Origin: Leishmania donovani
Taxonomy: Eukaryota > Euglenozoa > Kinetoplastea > Trypanosomatida > Trypanosomatidae
Assembly: GCF_000227135.1 (NCBI RefSeq)
Contig: NC_018238.1
Coordinates: 300,520 to 364,519, forward strand
Length of the DNA: 64,000 nucleotides
Direction of reading: 5' to 3'
Shown: one piece after another, positions 42,201-52,564 of the stretch
Layout of the letters: each line of letters begins with the position of its first letter
How positions within the stretch are numbered: the first letter of the stretch is position 1
Translations under genes and position numbers: made by a program
Notes under the pieces: model-generated
What the model saw: only the letters and a program-made list of their open reading frames with translations
Database searches by the model: none
Told to the model about the DNA's origin: nothing

Positions 42201-43703
42201 CTCGTGCAGGCGGCTGACCGCACTAGTAGTCCGGAGCGGCGCCCTTCAACCCAGCAGGCATGCACGAGCGATGAGCCCCTTGGCCGGGCCCCCGCAACCG
42301 GCAACAAAAACGCCCCCAAAGCGTTCGGGCGCACGTTTAGTCTCACGGGCTTGACGCGAAACACAGCGACGGCGCCACCTGGAGGCCGCAAGAGGCGCCT
42401 ATGCCCGGTAGCAGACAAGACGTCGTCGAGTGGACCGGTCGGCGGACACGCGCCTCGGACCATCAACGGAGCAGCCGCCAAAAAGAGCTTTGGTGGTGGC
42501 GCACTGCGCGCGCAAGCGCTCCAGCGGTCTGTCTCCGCCCCGCTCCCGTTTACTCGCTCAGCGTCACGTACACAAGGCCCAGCTGCTGGGCCAGCTCGCA
42601 AACCTAAGGCAGCTAGTGCCTCAGGCCCCGCCGCTGCATCATTGACGCGACGCCACGCTGGCGCACAGAACGCTACCCAGCATCGGGCCAACAGGAAGAC
42701 GCCCGTCGGCAGTCCCGGTGCTGGGCACACCACCACAGCTTCTTCCTTCGCCTTTGTGCGCAGCAACCATGCGTCTGCGCTGCGGGCGCTTGCATTCGCT
42801 ATGGACAGTGCAGACTCTAGCCTTAGAGGACGGTCGAACCGTCGCGGAGAGGTGAATTCGTCACCGCCGACGGCTGCGCGGGCGTCTTCGGAGGCGACAG
42901 CGAACAGCGGCAGCAGTCGCAGCATGCCGAACACCAACGGTGCCGCCAAGAGGAGGCAGAGCAGCAGCAGTACAGGCAACAAGTTCGCCGCCATCAACCC
43001 GATGCAATCTTGCCCCGACGCAGACTGCAGCCCATCACTTGCGCAGGCTCAGCAGGAGAGGAAGCGCACCAGCGGTGGCGCGGCGCCGCACCTGCTCGGT
43101 TTCGCACCTTCATCATCGTCGAAGTTTGAGCGCACCAGTAAGAAGGCAGGCAAACTTGCCCGATCCCAGGCTACATTCGTTCCTGTTAGTACCCCTCGCG
43201 TGGCCGGCGCTTCAGGGGTCCTGCTGCAGCGCCGATCGGATTCTGCTACTGACACCGCGGCAACCTTTACCTCCGCGGGAAGCCCGTCTCGCATCTCGTC
43301 CTCCAGCAGCGATAGCAGCAGCCTCAACGTGAGCTGCGAGTCTGCGCCGTCACGCTACAACGTTTCGCCAGAGGGTCGAACTGCCACACCTGAGACGGGC
43401 GCGCACAAGACGAAAAAGGCTGCCAATGGTCCACGAAAAAGCCATGACAAAACCCCACAGCTGACGGTGGCGCGCCTGCTGGAGTGCGCGGCAGCGGCGG
43501 CGCCTGCGTTACCGCAGTACAACGCCACTTTGTCTCCGAACACACACGGTAGCGATTGCGTGAACAAGGAGAACGGCCAACAGCCACTTCAGTCGCGCAC
43601 GCGCACTTCCTTCACGGATGACCTCATGGTGAGTATCAGCACATGCTTCTCCGATGGGCTGTCTCCGAACAGTCGGGGACAAGTATCCTCGAGCCACTGC
43701 TAG
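39249..43703 (+). CDS. Kinesin with N-terminal motor domain, probably kinesin-8-like
   Basis: 1484 residues. The motor occupies about residues 17-475: VVVRVRPLS near 25, P-loop GATGSGKT at about 128-135, NAQSSRSHA (switch I) near 286, DLAGSE (switch II) near 358, and the end motif FIPYRGSKLTRLLRDS near 415. The P-loop context YGATGSGKTHTM and the IVEGIFHGINGSILAYG strand are closest to kinesin-8 (Kip3/KIF18-19), motors that walk to plus ends and shorten microtubules; this subfamily call is by eye. Two long insertions set it apart: a Gly/Ser/Ala-rich loop near 198-245 and an acidic-then-basic loop near 310-345 before switch II. After the motor come a short coiled coil (about 475-500), a disordered stretch, a second coiled coil (about 655-830) and a 600-residue basic, Ser/Ala-rich tail that could bind microtubules. 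The first ATG after a pyrimidine tract is used. Confidence 0.93.
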   Translation: MSGSPLNSSLQPALTASDEAVINEGVSVVVRVRPLSTKERADARVHNCIKCLPDCVIIDGSAHARASMHASPAGPASQPTRATTRPYQFSVDQVFNTHASQIEVYEQSCKRIVEGIFHGINGSILAYGATGSGKTHTMFGSTMSAAGIVYQAVQDIFAEKERLEEEEGKRVRIKCSFLEVYNEDVFDLLARPVGEGSGGAKSLASSGAGASGREAKRVPLQVREAPDTTASASAGFDAGEGGGINNGGLHIRGLTHIFPETFEDFARSIEHGHTQRFVAATGANAQSSRSHAIITVEVEVRHSNTCANVGDVGFASAVDDDADAAETATEFSPTKKAAKRKKRPLTSTVTIAKIQFADLAGSERAAATSNTGLRLREGGNINRSLLALGAVVQSLVQQKVRRRQTGGKGGGKIFIPYRGSKLTRLLRDSIGGNCRTQMLFCLSPSTKHTEETVNTMKFAMNAKEIQVEAHRNEFAVNSSQLAKTQEALIEELREELARAQSALAAYTSGLSGNDSNNSSSAEGNQSQRADAVPATESSVVGSESPSLTLHIRQGASPSTSNSPLAALSTGNRSHSSPAPTPSVPALPSWPAKSAPRGTVTPSAAAAGAAASSPSVNGCQSPVSIGGADVLQGGSVPRPSLSSRTARPSVFSETTPLFSELEARLKNFSAQKESLYHEVREAQERQRDRETQLREQQWRLATFLVSDASGSRARGEVDGNGTTGIGVAGLRKMISAMEAEQAQQAHQLTALTERLDDADRQFAATRQELLRERQGTSLELLLDNARLRQGCTEAECLAAHYHQECRSLLNRQAEYAEALSKCVEAIQRLRPHLAQLTSPTSSMNGSNSGNAIVAAVETANVALLYALLPTASTAQMTTVFESALHSTVKSPLQAPPLKSVSAFSFPAQPMPFAHPPLAPSPTNRAGRSNSCSPLRGGGPAGTRGSNHLAEHFRDLMATAESMHLTSSSERDTSENTEGVRTRHGHLVQAADRTSSPERRPSTQQACTSDEPLGRAPATGNKNAPKAFGRTFSLTGLTRNTATAPPGGRKRRLCPVADKTSSSGPVGGHAPRTINGAAAKKSFGGGALRAQALQRSVSAPLPFTRSASRTQGPAAGPARKPKAASASGPAAASLTRRHAGAQNATQHRANRKTPVGSPGAGHTTTASSFAFVRSNHASALRALAFAMDSADSSLRGRSNRRGEVNSSPPTAARASSEATANSGSSRSMPNTNGAAKRRQSSSSTGNKFAAINPMQSCPDADCSPSLAQAQQERKRTSGGAAPHLLGFAPSSSSKFERTSKKAGKLARSQATFVPVSTPRVAGASGVLLQRRSDSATDTAATFTSAGSPSRISSSSSDSSSLNVSCESAPSRYNVSPEGRTATPETGAHKTKKAANGPRKSHDKTPQLTVARLLECAAAAAPALPQYNATLSPNTHGSDCVNKENGQQPLQSRTRTSFTDDLMVSISTCFSDGLSPNSRGQVSSSHC

Positions 43704-45489
43704 CAGCGCGCGATAGTGGCACAGGACGTGAGTGAGTATCGGGGTGATGCACGGCTGTCCACTGCACGCGCTGGTCGTGCAACTGGTCCGCTTTTTTCCC
43801 TTTTCTCTCTCTTTTCAACTGCCTTCCTCCTGTCGTTGTTCCGGAGCACACAACGCTATTCACGTGTGGCTCTTTAACAACGTCGGAAGTATCCACCCTC
43901 TCCTCTTTCTCCGCCTTCACCTTGCTCACCTTCGAGTTCGCCGCTTCTTTCGTTGTTGTCGGTGTGTGTGCTTTCCGCCCAGAGATTCGCTACACGTTTT
44001 CCTTTGTTTTTCTTTTTCTTCTGTGGAGGGCGGAGGCCGTACGCGCACGCATTTCTGTTCATGTTCTGTTTTTTTTTTTCCTTTCGCTTCTACTAGACCG
44101 ATGCGCGCTCCCTACCCTCCCTCCGTGGTTGTGCTCGCTTCGCCCTCCCCCCTCCGGTGCAGTGTATGGAAATATGGAGGGGGGCGGCGCGGATAGAAAT
44201 GGGTGGTGGGGAGAGAAGGGAAAAAAGGGGGAGGTGTGCGTGTATGTGTACAGTCTCTGATCATGTGGGCAGCAGGCCTGCGTCCTTGTTCTCCCTTTCT
44301 CTTCCTGTGGCTGCGATGCCTCCCTCTCTTGTTGGTCGTTTGCATGTCGTGCACACGTGTGGGTGTCTTGTTGCATTTTTTTTTTGCGGGCTCAACGCCC
44401 CTTCGTCCCACCACCACCACCACCACTGCAGCACATGGGAAGCGCCTTCACATACACACATACACATACACACTCGAACATCGCTCCTCCTTTTTTAGAA
44501 TTGGATGACTCCTCGCTTGTCTACCTGTCTGTCTGCCTCTCTCCCTGCGTACCGGTGCGTCATACATGGCACAGCCACACTTTATATTTCGCTGCTGAGC
44601 TTTCTTTCTGTGTGAGTTATGTATGGTGTGTGTCCATCCGTCTGTGTTTGCGTTGGTTTTTGTTTTCGCCTTGCCATGACACTTGTTGACGCGCACACGC
44701 GCTGGAGAGAGGCGAAGAGGCCCCCTCTTCCTCAAAAAATATAAAAAATATGGTCATCCTGTATACCGAAACGAGAAGGGAACGCAGAAACGTACTGTGC
44801 TGCCTGGGTAAGAGGCACGACACATGCTCAGTGTTGCCTCTCGCGAAGAAGCCGAACGATCGAACGATGAGGGGCGGGCGTGGGTGTGGGCTAAGAGACG
44901 ATAGACGGAATGTAAAGGCTCACGGAGTGGCGCAAATACGGTCTCGGGGGAGCAAGAGGGACGGCGTGAGTAAGGGTACGGCTATGATCGCGATAACTGC
45001 CGCGACGGAGTGTGTAATAAAGCGCAAACAGGGGTAAGATGAGGTGGGGGAGGGGAGGGAGGAGGATGACAAAATAAATCAAACCTTTTTTTTTGCTTTC
45101 TTTCTGTGTGTGTGTGTGACTTTTCCAGGAAGAAGCGCGCCTTGCCGACCTCCTTCCTTCATCCCTCCCCTCTCCCCTCCTCCCCTCCTCCCCTCCTCCC
45201 CTCCTATCGCCACCCCCCTTTGTTTTTCTTTTTTTTTCCTTCTCTGGCTGTGGCCCAGTTGGGACTCTTCCATCTCGTATTATGGTAACTTCCTTCCTCT
45301 ACATCCTGTCAACGGACAGAGCACATTACCGGGTGCGTCTGCGTGGGTGTGGGTGATGTGGTGCGCATAGGCGTTTTCCTTCCTTCTTTTGCGTGCATAT
45401 GTATACGTGTATGTGTACGTAGTGTGTGTATGTGTGTCGTTTTTTTTTTTTGGTGGCAATCGTGGTGCTTTTGATCTTTTCTTCCCTAA
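43704..45489 (+). other. Intergenic region upstream of the retroposon
   Basis: T/C-rich and TG/CA-rich UTR-like sequence, including CCA repeats (44407-44428), CACATA repeats near 44452-44470 and the tandem C-rich block at 45166-45207. No gene is supported. Confidence 0.6.
45166..45207. repeat. Tandem CCCCTCCT-type repeat
   Basis: Repeated CCCCTCCT-like units make an almost pure pyrimidine tract. The minus strand has at least four GGGG runs with short loops, a quadruplex motif; the plus strand could form an i-motif or act as a strong splice-signal tract. Confidence 0.8.
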
Positions 45490-48400
45490 GTCCTGCGCTC
45501 ATCCCACTAACGATGCAAGGCACATAAAAGCGCTTGCCAACATCTCCAACCAGAGCGTCACCACCGGCTGCGTCGCTGCTACATGGAAAACAGAGAGGGG
45601 GAGGGACCCTTGCGCCCTTTCTGATGCCGAACATTGCCGATGGTGGTCCCACACCCTCACTCCGCCCCGCCCTGTGACGCTGGCCAACAATCTGTGCCAG
45701 CTTCTCGAGCGAATTGCCTCGCGACGACTGCGCGGCCATCTGGGAGACACGCTCCAACCACAGCAGTCCGTCTTCCGTCCCCACCGCTCCACCGCAGACC
45801 CCGTGGACTTGCTCCTCCACAAAGCAGTGCAGCGCGGGCCAGGCATGAAGATGGGAGCAGTGTCTGTGGACTCTACACTCGGATGTTCGACGCGCTAGGC
45901 TATGGCGCTGAAGAGGTTCAACGTCGACCCATACCGTACTCGCAGGATCATGTGTTTCGCGGACGTTCGCCCCGCCTGTGTTTGCTTCCACACGGAAAAA
46001 TCAACGAGGAACAGCTTTACACGCGGGGTTGCCCAAGGGCCTGTCGAAGGACCTTCTTCCCTTCATCATTGTAGTAGACTCGCTGAGAGTGGAACTCAGC
46101 AAGACACCCGGACTGCACCATGCTTCCTTTGCTGAGGATATCGAAGTCCTCACGCGCTCCTCAGACAAGCTTGCTATACAAGCAACAGCGCAATTCGCCC
46201 TCTGAGTGGGGTAGAACTGGACGCTGGAGCACGTCATGCAGCTAAGTGCCTTCACTACCCCCCCCCCTCCCCTCAAAACAAAAAACGAGGTGCGCACTCT
46301 TGGGGGTGCGACACCGCAACCAGCTGAAAGTATCCGCTGCACGCACGTGGCCAAGGGAAGATCGCCACACCCACGCCTTTTCCGCGTGGACATTCAGCCA
46401 AGATGTGGAACTGGCCTAAGGGCTGCAGCGGTTGTCAACGTGGTCAGGGCTCGGCTTGCAAGGCGGAAGGCAGTGCGCTCGCACGGATAGGGCCCGCCGA
46501 AGGAGCCTCTTCGCTCTTCTTACATGGCACTGCTTGAATCGAAGCTGGTCTCGGGTGTGCCACCACGTGGCGGGACGGTGCTGACCGGAAACTGCTGAAA
46601 GGCCTCTGAGCACCTTCACGCCAAAGCAGCCGCAGCCGCAGCGGCTACTCTCTCCATACACAGACAACAGAGACCGACTCGAGGCCGATCTCCTGCCCCT
46701 CGACCCCAGAGTATTGCTGCGCTGTGCACGCCTGCATCCCTCCGCAGCCACGCCAGGAGGCAACCTTGCGCACTTGGCGCGGAAGGTGCACACGCCGGAT
46801 GGCGGTGTCGTCGCAACGCTTCCGCAGATCTTACGCCGGTGTGCAGGCATTGACACACCTCGGAGCTGCGCATGCATGCACAGCCGTCGCGTGTACACCA
46901 GCATATCACTCCCTGGCGGGCTGTGGGAGCACATCTCAGAGGACCGAAAACCAGCAGCACGCAGGCAGCAACTCTCTCGTTTTTCGAAGCGCCCTTATTG
47001 ATGGCATACTGCAGCGCACCGGAGGCACAAGCGCTGGCGCGATTGGCATGTCGCGTGCGCCTCCGATTTCAGCCTGCCTTTTCGCACCGCGAATTGGAAC
47101 ACAAGGAAAGAGTGCACAGGCTTTCGAAATAGGCAGCGCCGGAGGCGCCATCACCAACTGCATGGACCACGGCCCGGTTACCGGTCCCTGACGCCGAGCC
47201 GACATCCCCCGAAACCTCGCCGCACGACGCGACACGCGACGCCAAGAGCTACTTGGCGGCAACTGCTCCACACCGAACAGGAGCGCTGAGCTTACAAGGC
47301 GATAGGAGACCGTTCTCACCTAGCTGCGCACGAGCACTTGTCCGCACTTTAGTTTCCTGCAGCAGCGGATGACGAGCAGTGGCGGGATGGAGTGCAGGTG
47401 ATGTACTGCCCACTACTACGCTGGCGCTGCGGTGCACCCCTTTCCCCCACCCCGCCCCCGCCAGAGCCACCAGCCTCGCCTGTGCTTTCCTGCGAGGGCG
47501 TCCGACCCGGCGTGGTGCCCTGCATGCCACGCGTGATTTGCGGATCGCTTGACGCTCTAAGCACACCTCTCTTTACGCTGCATGGGCTTCCGACGTCGGG
47601 TGTCTGTGGCTGTCCCCTCTGTGCGCAGGCACATGCTTGTGCACGGGCCCCGCCACTTGACACACCTGCTCCTGTCCAGGGCCTGCGGACGCAGGAGAGG
47701 GTGGAATGCCTCCCGCCGCCACGGACGCACAGCAGCGTCCCACCTGCAACACCCGTCGTGGTACGTGCGGGTGGGTCATCCCGACCCCTTTCCCCAAAGA
47801 AGCGACGGAAGAGGACAGAGAGTGACCCGCGCGGCAACAACGTCCTGAAACAAGCCCCGAGATCCAGTAGTGCGAGCACTGTGTGTGCACACACTGGCAG
47901 TCAAACCTAGCATGGCTCATCCCATCGAAACGAAGCATGCAGATGTGAGAAGTGCACGGGTGATCGACGGAGAAGGCGCACGCGTGCGAAACATGCGGCA
48001 CCTCCTACACCCGACCGGGTGGGCTGATGAAACACCGATGTCGGAAACATGGCGAGAGCGCCGTGAATAGCACCGTCGAATTCTGCAGACCCGAATGCCA
48101 CGAGCCCCCAGGCCATGCTATGGGATACTGCGGCGTGATGCGACTGTGGGGGATGGGGCGGGCGAGGCATGGCACACAGGCGGGGCGCAGGGGCTCGGGG
48201 GGCCCTGGCCTGCGGCTGCCCAACTTTCTTCCTGAGCTCACCCGACATGCGCCTGGACCCCGCCCCCTGCTGCTCTGCACGGAAGGCGCCACCTCTTGCT
48301 GCCCTCCGGCGGTGGACCCTGGGCGCGGCCCGCGTGGGTCAAGGCGTGCGGTGCCCCTCGAGTTTTCATCTGGCGCCGATCGCGCCGCACGCATGCAAGG

Positions 48401-48600
48401 AAAGGACGAGGAAGGACAGTAGGAGACCGTTGGATGCGTGGCCCCAATTCGACGGCAGGGAGTGTTTTTCCTGGGCGGCCGGGATTCCAGTCGCAGTGCA
48501 CCGGGAGGTGGGTGAGCTGTGACTGCGCGCGTGCACGTTTTGCGGGATCGTTCGTGGCAGAGCGGGCCTCAGCGAGGGCGAAGACGAAAGGAGATGCCCT
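45490..48600 (+). mobile_element. Degenerate ingi/L1Tc-clade retroposon (DIRE-like)
   Basis: About 3 kb of decayed non-LTR retrotransposon in gene orientation. From 45500 to 46250, pieces in all three plus frames line up with a reverse transcriptase. In order these are a segment before the palm ending ATWK, then PVTLANNLCQLLERI, LQPQQSVFRPHRST, the first Asp motif with YTRMFDALG, a GVAQGP-like motif, LLPFIIVVDSLR, and the second active-site motif, which reads FAED rather than FADD. At least four frame changes and several stops separate them. Downstream is RT-connection-like sequence and, near 47600-47700, a remnant of the C-terminal zinc-knuckle (CPLC then HLLLxxxC). The endonuclease part upstream is absent, so the copy is 5'-truncated or eroded. 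This matches the known Leishmania DIREs, fossil relatives of trypanosome ingi. The 3' boundary is a guess. Confidence 0.85.
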
Positions 48601-49399
48601 TCTTGTTGTCGTATGCATCACCTCGTGGGTTTTCAGCACCCCTCTTTTTTTTTTTTCGGTGTCGTTTTACCGTCTCGCTCGCTCGCTCCTCCTTCTTCAT
48701 CCTTTTCCCGTCACGTTCGTCATTGGCCCACATGTGTGCCTAAAGGTTGACTGCTTCCGAGTCGTCGACGAGCTGTGCGCCTGCGTGGTCACTGTTGGTT
48801 TATATGTTTGGTGCATGCAAACATGAGCACCCCGCGAGCACTCTATCGCCTCCTCCCTTCTGCTATGTATCTCTCACTCTCCCTCTGAGGCGCGCGAGGG
48901 AGAGAGGGGGAGAGATGCTGCCCTGCACATAAGCACACAAAACACGCGGCAGAGGGAGGCACTGAGAGGGAGTGTTTGTGTGTGTGCGTGCGTAACGTCT
49001 TTTCTGTTTGTTCTCTCTCTTGCTTGTGTGCCTGTGTATATGTCTCGATACGCTCTCCTCCTCCCACCACACACACCTCCTCTCTTCCTCCCCCATCCCT
49101 CTGATCTTTCCGATGATGTACATGCTGCTTGTCGTGTTTTGTGCATTCTCATGCTGCTCATGCTGATCTGTGTTTTTGCGTGGGAGGTGCGCGCTTTTCC
49201 TTTTTTGATTACTTTGCTGTTAATGGCTCCCCCCTCCCTCCCACCACCACCACCTTCCATGTTGTTTTTTTTTTCCGTCGTCTGCTCCTCCGTCACGCCT
49301 TCAACTCACCGTCTTATGGGACCGTCACCACTAAGCTCTACAAGCAAACACAAAAGCATAAAGCACAAGGAAGGTAGTAAGAAGGGCATGATGTGTATA

Positions 49400-49403
<4 letters not shown>

Positions 49404-49439
<36 letters not shown>
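49404..49439. repeat. (TG)18 microsatellite
   Basis: Longest uninterrupted dinucleotide run in the window. Confidence 0.95.
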
Positions 49440-49440
<1 letters not shown>

Positions 49441-49888
49441 CATTGCCTGTCTGCGACCCGTGCCTGATGCCGGCTGTCACCGCCGCCGTCGTGCCGTCCA
49501 TGCGTGCAGGTGGAGCGCCTAGTCAGAGTCTGTCTGCGCTCGCCTCTCTCGCCTGCCTGTCGTCCTCTCCTTTCTCTTCCGGCATCCCGCCTCTACGGCG
49601 TGAGGTAATGGAAGTAACGAGATCATATAGTGTGCATCTAGGTGGCTCAGTGCCAGTCAAAGGCGTAAAGACTCGGCGCGGACGCTATCTCCGGGGCTTT
49701 CACGAAGACGCACCTTCCACCGGTCCCTCTTCATCCACCGATGCTCTTCGTGGGTAGATGCTTGCGCATGGATGCGCGCACCCACGCATGCATTCGGGCG
49801 CCGCCCCTCCCTCCCTCCACTCTTTTCCGCTCCATGGTGCAACAAACACACACGCACAACATACATACAGACAGACAGACACATAGAC

Positions 49889-49913
49889 GTGTGTGTGTGT
49901 GTGTGTGTGTGTG
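49889..49913. repeat. (GT)12 microsatellite
   Basis: Uninterrupted alternating tract preceded by ACAG repeats (49865-49880). Confidence 0.95.
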
Positions 49914-49950
49914 CTCACTGAGCACAGCCGTACGCACGAGACAGCCGTGG

Positions 49951-50024
49951 CTTTCTCATCGGTTCTTTTTGTTTCCTGCTTTGCTTGCCCCCCCCTTCCA
50001 CTCTTATCTCTCCCTCCCACCAAG
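49951..50024 (+). promoter_or_regulatory. Candidate trans-splice acceptor for the START gene
   Basis: Long C/T-rich tract ending in AG at 50023-50024, leaving a 29-nt leader before ATG 50054. Confidence 0.5.
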
Positions 50025-50053
50025 CACACCGCGTGTGCACGTGCCCGAACACG

Positions 50054-51028
50054 ATGGGCAAAGAAAAGAGGACCGTCGCGGCACCCCACAAGGCCGACAG
50101 CACGGCGAGCCCCACCGCGCCGGAAATAGTGAAGTACATGACGCCGTTTAGCTTTTCGGGCGAGACGCTGGAGGCGGCGGGTCGCGTCTACCGCCTCCCG
50201 AGCAGGGCCGACTTCTACACCTTTCGCGCTTTCGCCGACTCGCTGGACGGCTTCACCCTGAGCTACAACCGCGCCAATGAGGTGATGGTGTGGGAAAAGA
50301 AGTTGCCCAACGAGCCCATGCACGTCATCAAGGTGTTTGGCATCTTTGCCAAGACCAAGGACAACCCCAGCGGTGGCGCGACCCCGAGGGAGCTCTACAA
50401 CCTCTTGCAAGACCCTATTTTCCGTGAGCAGTGGGACGAGTACCGCCAGGAGGCGTTCCGCGTCTCGAGCCTGAGCGCTAACACGGACATTGGCTACTAC
50501 GCGGCTAAGAGCCCGATGCCACTCGTGGCGAATCGCGACTTTGTGAACCAGCGCATGTGGCATGAGGCGGGCCGAGACGAGTACGTTATCTTCAATACAT
50601 CGGTGCCGCACTCGACGGTGCCACCAACGTATCAGAAGGACGCACACCGCAACAAGCACGGGCCGTACGTCCGTGCCATCTCGAAGCTCACGGGGTATCT
50701 GATCCGCCCCTGGAAGAACCCAAAGAGTGGCGAAGTCGAGGGCGCGAGTCTCACGTACATTACGCAGACCGACCCGTGTGGCTGGATCCCGGTAAGCCTG
50801 ACAAACTACATCGCCACCAAGTTCGCCCCGAACACGATGAAGAACGTAGCGCAGGCGCTGCCAAAGTTCCGCCTGTGGCTCAAGGAGCAGCTGGAGGCAG
50901 GCACGTACACAAAGGACTGGGATCTGACCCCCGAGTGGTGGGTCGAGGATGGCAGCGACGACGCCGTCAAGAATGAGACGGTTGAGTTTGCCATTAAAAA
51001 GTGGAGTGAGGAGTCCGCCATGAAGTAG
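50054..51028 (+). CDS. START-domain lipid-transfer protein (PCTP/STARD10-like)
   Basis: 324 residues, nearly all one START fold at about residues 40-275. Recognisable elements are the strand with EVMVWEKKL, the VFGIFAKTKD strand, LYNLLQDPIFREQWDEYR (where START proteins have the 'vL.D...R..WD' motif), the TDIGYYAAKSPMPLVANRDFV segment with the family's 'P..NRDFV' signature near residue 155-166, and the C-terminal helix with IATKFAPNTMKNVAQALPKF. Such proteins bind a single lipid, commonly phosphatidylcholine or phosphatidylethanolamine, in a closed cavity and move it between membranes. No signal peptide or membrane segment is seen, so it should be cytosolic or peripheral. The N-terminal 30 residues are basic and disordered. 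The frame is open upstream to 49985 but that part lies in the splice tract. Confidence 0.93.
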   Translation: MGKEKRTVAAPHKADSTASPTAPEIVKYMTPFSFSGETLEAAGRVYRLPSRADFYTFRAFADSLDGFTLSYNRANEVMVWEKKLPNEPMHVIKVFGIFAKTKDNPSGGATPRELYNLLQDPIFREQWDEYRQEAFRVSSLSANTDIGYYAAKSPMPLVANRDFVNQRMWHEAGRDEYVIFNTSVPHSTVPPTYQKDAHRNKHGPYVRAISKLTGYLIRPWKNPKSGEVEGASLTYITQTDPCGWIPVSLTNYIATKFAPNTMKNVAQALPKFRLWLKEQLEAGTYTKDWDLTPEWWVEDGSDDAVKNETVEFAIKKWSEESAMK

Positions 51029-52270
51029 TTGGGCGCGGTGCACTTGGGATCATCAACTTCGCACCGATGTGTGTGTGTGTGTGTGTCTGTGTATGCTCTG
51101 TCAGCATTACGAGGGTGACAGAGAGAGAGGAAGCCGAGAGGGGGGGGGCGGGGCGCGGTGTCGTCGCCAAGGATACCGTTGCTACTTGCCGTGTGTGTAG
51201 TCCTGCTTGGCCACCCATTGCTTCCCCCCTCCTCCTCCCATTCAATATCATGCTGCATCGTTGTCTCCAACTTGCTCTCTTCTTATCACGGGCGCACTCA
51301 TCATACTGGTGCTTTTCTCTATTGGCGACTACGACGCGAGATATCGTGCGCCTTTACATGGATCGGGTGTCTTTTGTAGGTGTGTTCATCTTGCACGCGT
51401 GACCCTCTGACCTCTCCCACCATTCACACCCACACACTCGCACCCACTCTGACCTCCCCACACCCCTCCTCTCATCCATATCGTTTCTTTTTTTTCCCAT
51501 CATGGAGGAGGTGGGCAGGGGTCATGGACATGCGTGTGCATTCTGTGGCGATAATGATAGGAAGAGCAGCAGCAACTGGTGCACACATGTCGAGGAGGAG
51601 GTGGTGGTGAGTAGTGGTGGGCGGTCAGGGACGAGGGAGCACAGGGGCGCAAACCTCACGTTCCCTTCGTTTTGGTCTCTCTTGTTTTCGGTTCAGATGA
51701 ATGCACGCACTCACAAAAACGCGTACCCGGACACGCTTTCTCGAAGTTGGTGAAACTGCCTTTCGTTATCTTCCCCTTGCTCAGCGTGCTCTGTGCAAAA
51801 GTCAGTTGCATCCTCCCTCTCCCCGCGATTTCGGCGTTGCTGCCTCCAGTGCCCCTCCGCGAGACTTCCTTCTCTCTCGCATCTATGTGTCTCTAGCGGA
51901 GAACGTGACGAGCGTCAAGGCACTCTCCCCTCGCTCGCCCTTTCGCCTGCCGCGGTGTCCTCTGCCGCCGCTTTTTACAGGAGAAGTTGACCATGCCAAC
52001 GACAAGCGGACTCTGCCTCGCCCTCCGTCTTCTTTCCACGCCACCCTGGTGTCTTCTCCGCTTCTCTCTTTCTCCATCCCTCGTGACTGTCGCCATCGTG
52101 TACACCGACACTGCGAGCTGTCGCAGAGTGACCCAAGGAGCGACCGTGCGCGCGTGTGCGCTCTGCGCAGACATCGGCGATAGAGGGGCAAACTCTTTTC
52201 TCAAAGACGCAACCCTCTTCTTCAAGCCTCTCGGTCCTGCCCCCCCCCCCCCCCGCGGCCCGCCCCCCCC

Positions 52271-52369
52271 NNNNNNNNNNNNNNNNNNNNNNNNNNNNNN
52301 NNNNNNNNNNNNNNNNNNNNNNNNNNNNNNNNNNNNNNNNNNNNNNNNNNNNNNNNNNNNNNNNNNNNN
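52271..52369. other. Assembly gap (99 N) flanked by poly-C
   Basis: Runs of C on both sides suggest that sequencing failed in a homopolymer or quadruplex-prone tract. True length is unknown. Confidence 0.99.
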
Positions 52370-52502
52370 TCCTCCGGTCCCGTCGCCCCCCCCCCCACCC
52401 CCTCCACCCCGCCCACACACACACACACAACCTACCTACCTACCTTGCTTGTGGGCTCTATCGACGAAAAAAACGACGGTACCACGCACTCCCACACCAT
52501 TA

Positions 52503-52559
52503 TCCCCCCTTGCTACCATTTCCGTTCTGTGTGCCCTTGGGCACCCGTGCGATGTGGAG
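52503..52559 (+). promoter_or_regulatory. Possible trans-splice acceptor for the gene at 52565
   Basis: C/T-rich tract with AG at 52558-52559, six bases before the ATG. Weak; the real acceptor may lie upstream of the gap. Confidence 0.25.
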
Positions 52560-52564
52560 GCGAT

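Larger units (their letters stand above)
48601..50053 (+). other. Intergenic region upstream of the START gene
   Basis: Poly-T (48646-48657), pyrimidine tracts, a long TG microsatellite (49404-49439) and a second one (49889-49913). No gene is supported. Confidence 0.6.
51029..52564 (+). other. Intergenic region with an assembly gap
   Basis: Contains a GT tract (51068-51086), a G-run near 51141, C/T-rich UTR-like sequence, poly-C flanks (52241-52270, 52386-52397) and 99 N. Frames that cross the N run are artefacts. Confidence 0.6.

Noticed and set aside
45490..48600. Host gene with sequencing errors in place of a retroposon
   Set aside because: Too many frame changes and stops, and the blocks are those of a non-LTR reverse transcriptase in order.
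49700..51043. 447-codon minus-strand frame
   Set aside because: Mostly antisense to the START gene; the rest translates a GT microsatellite.
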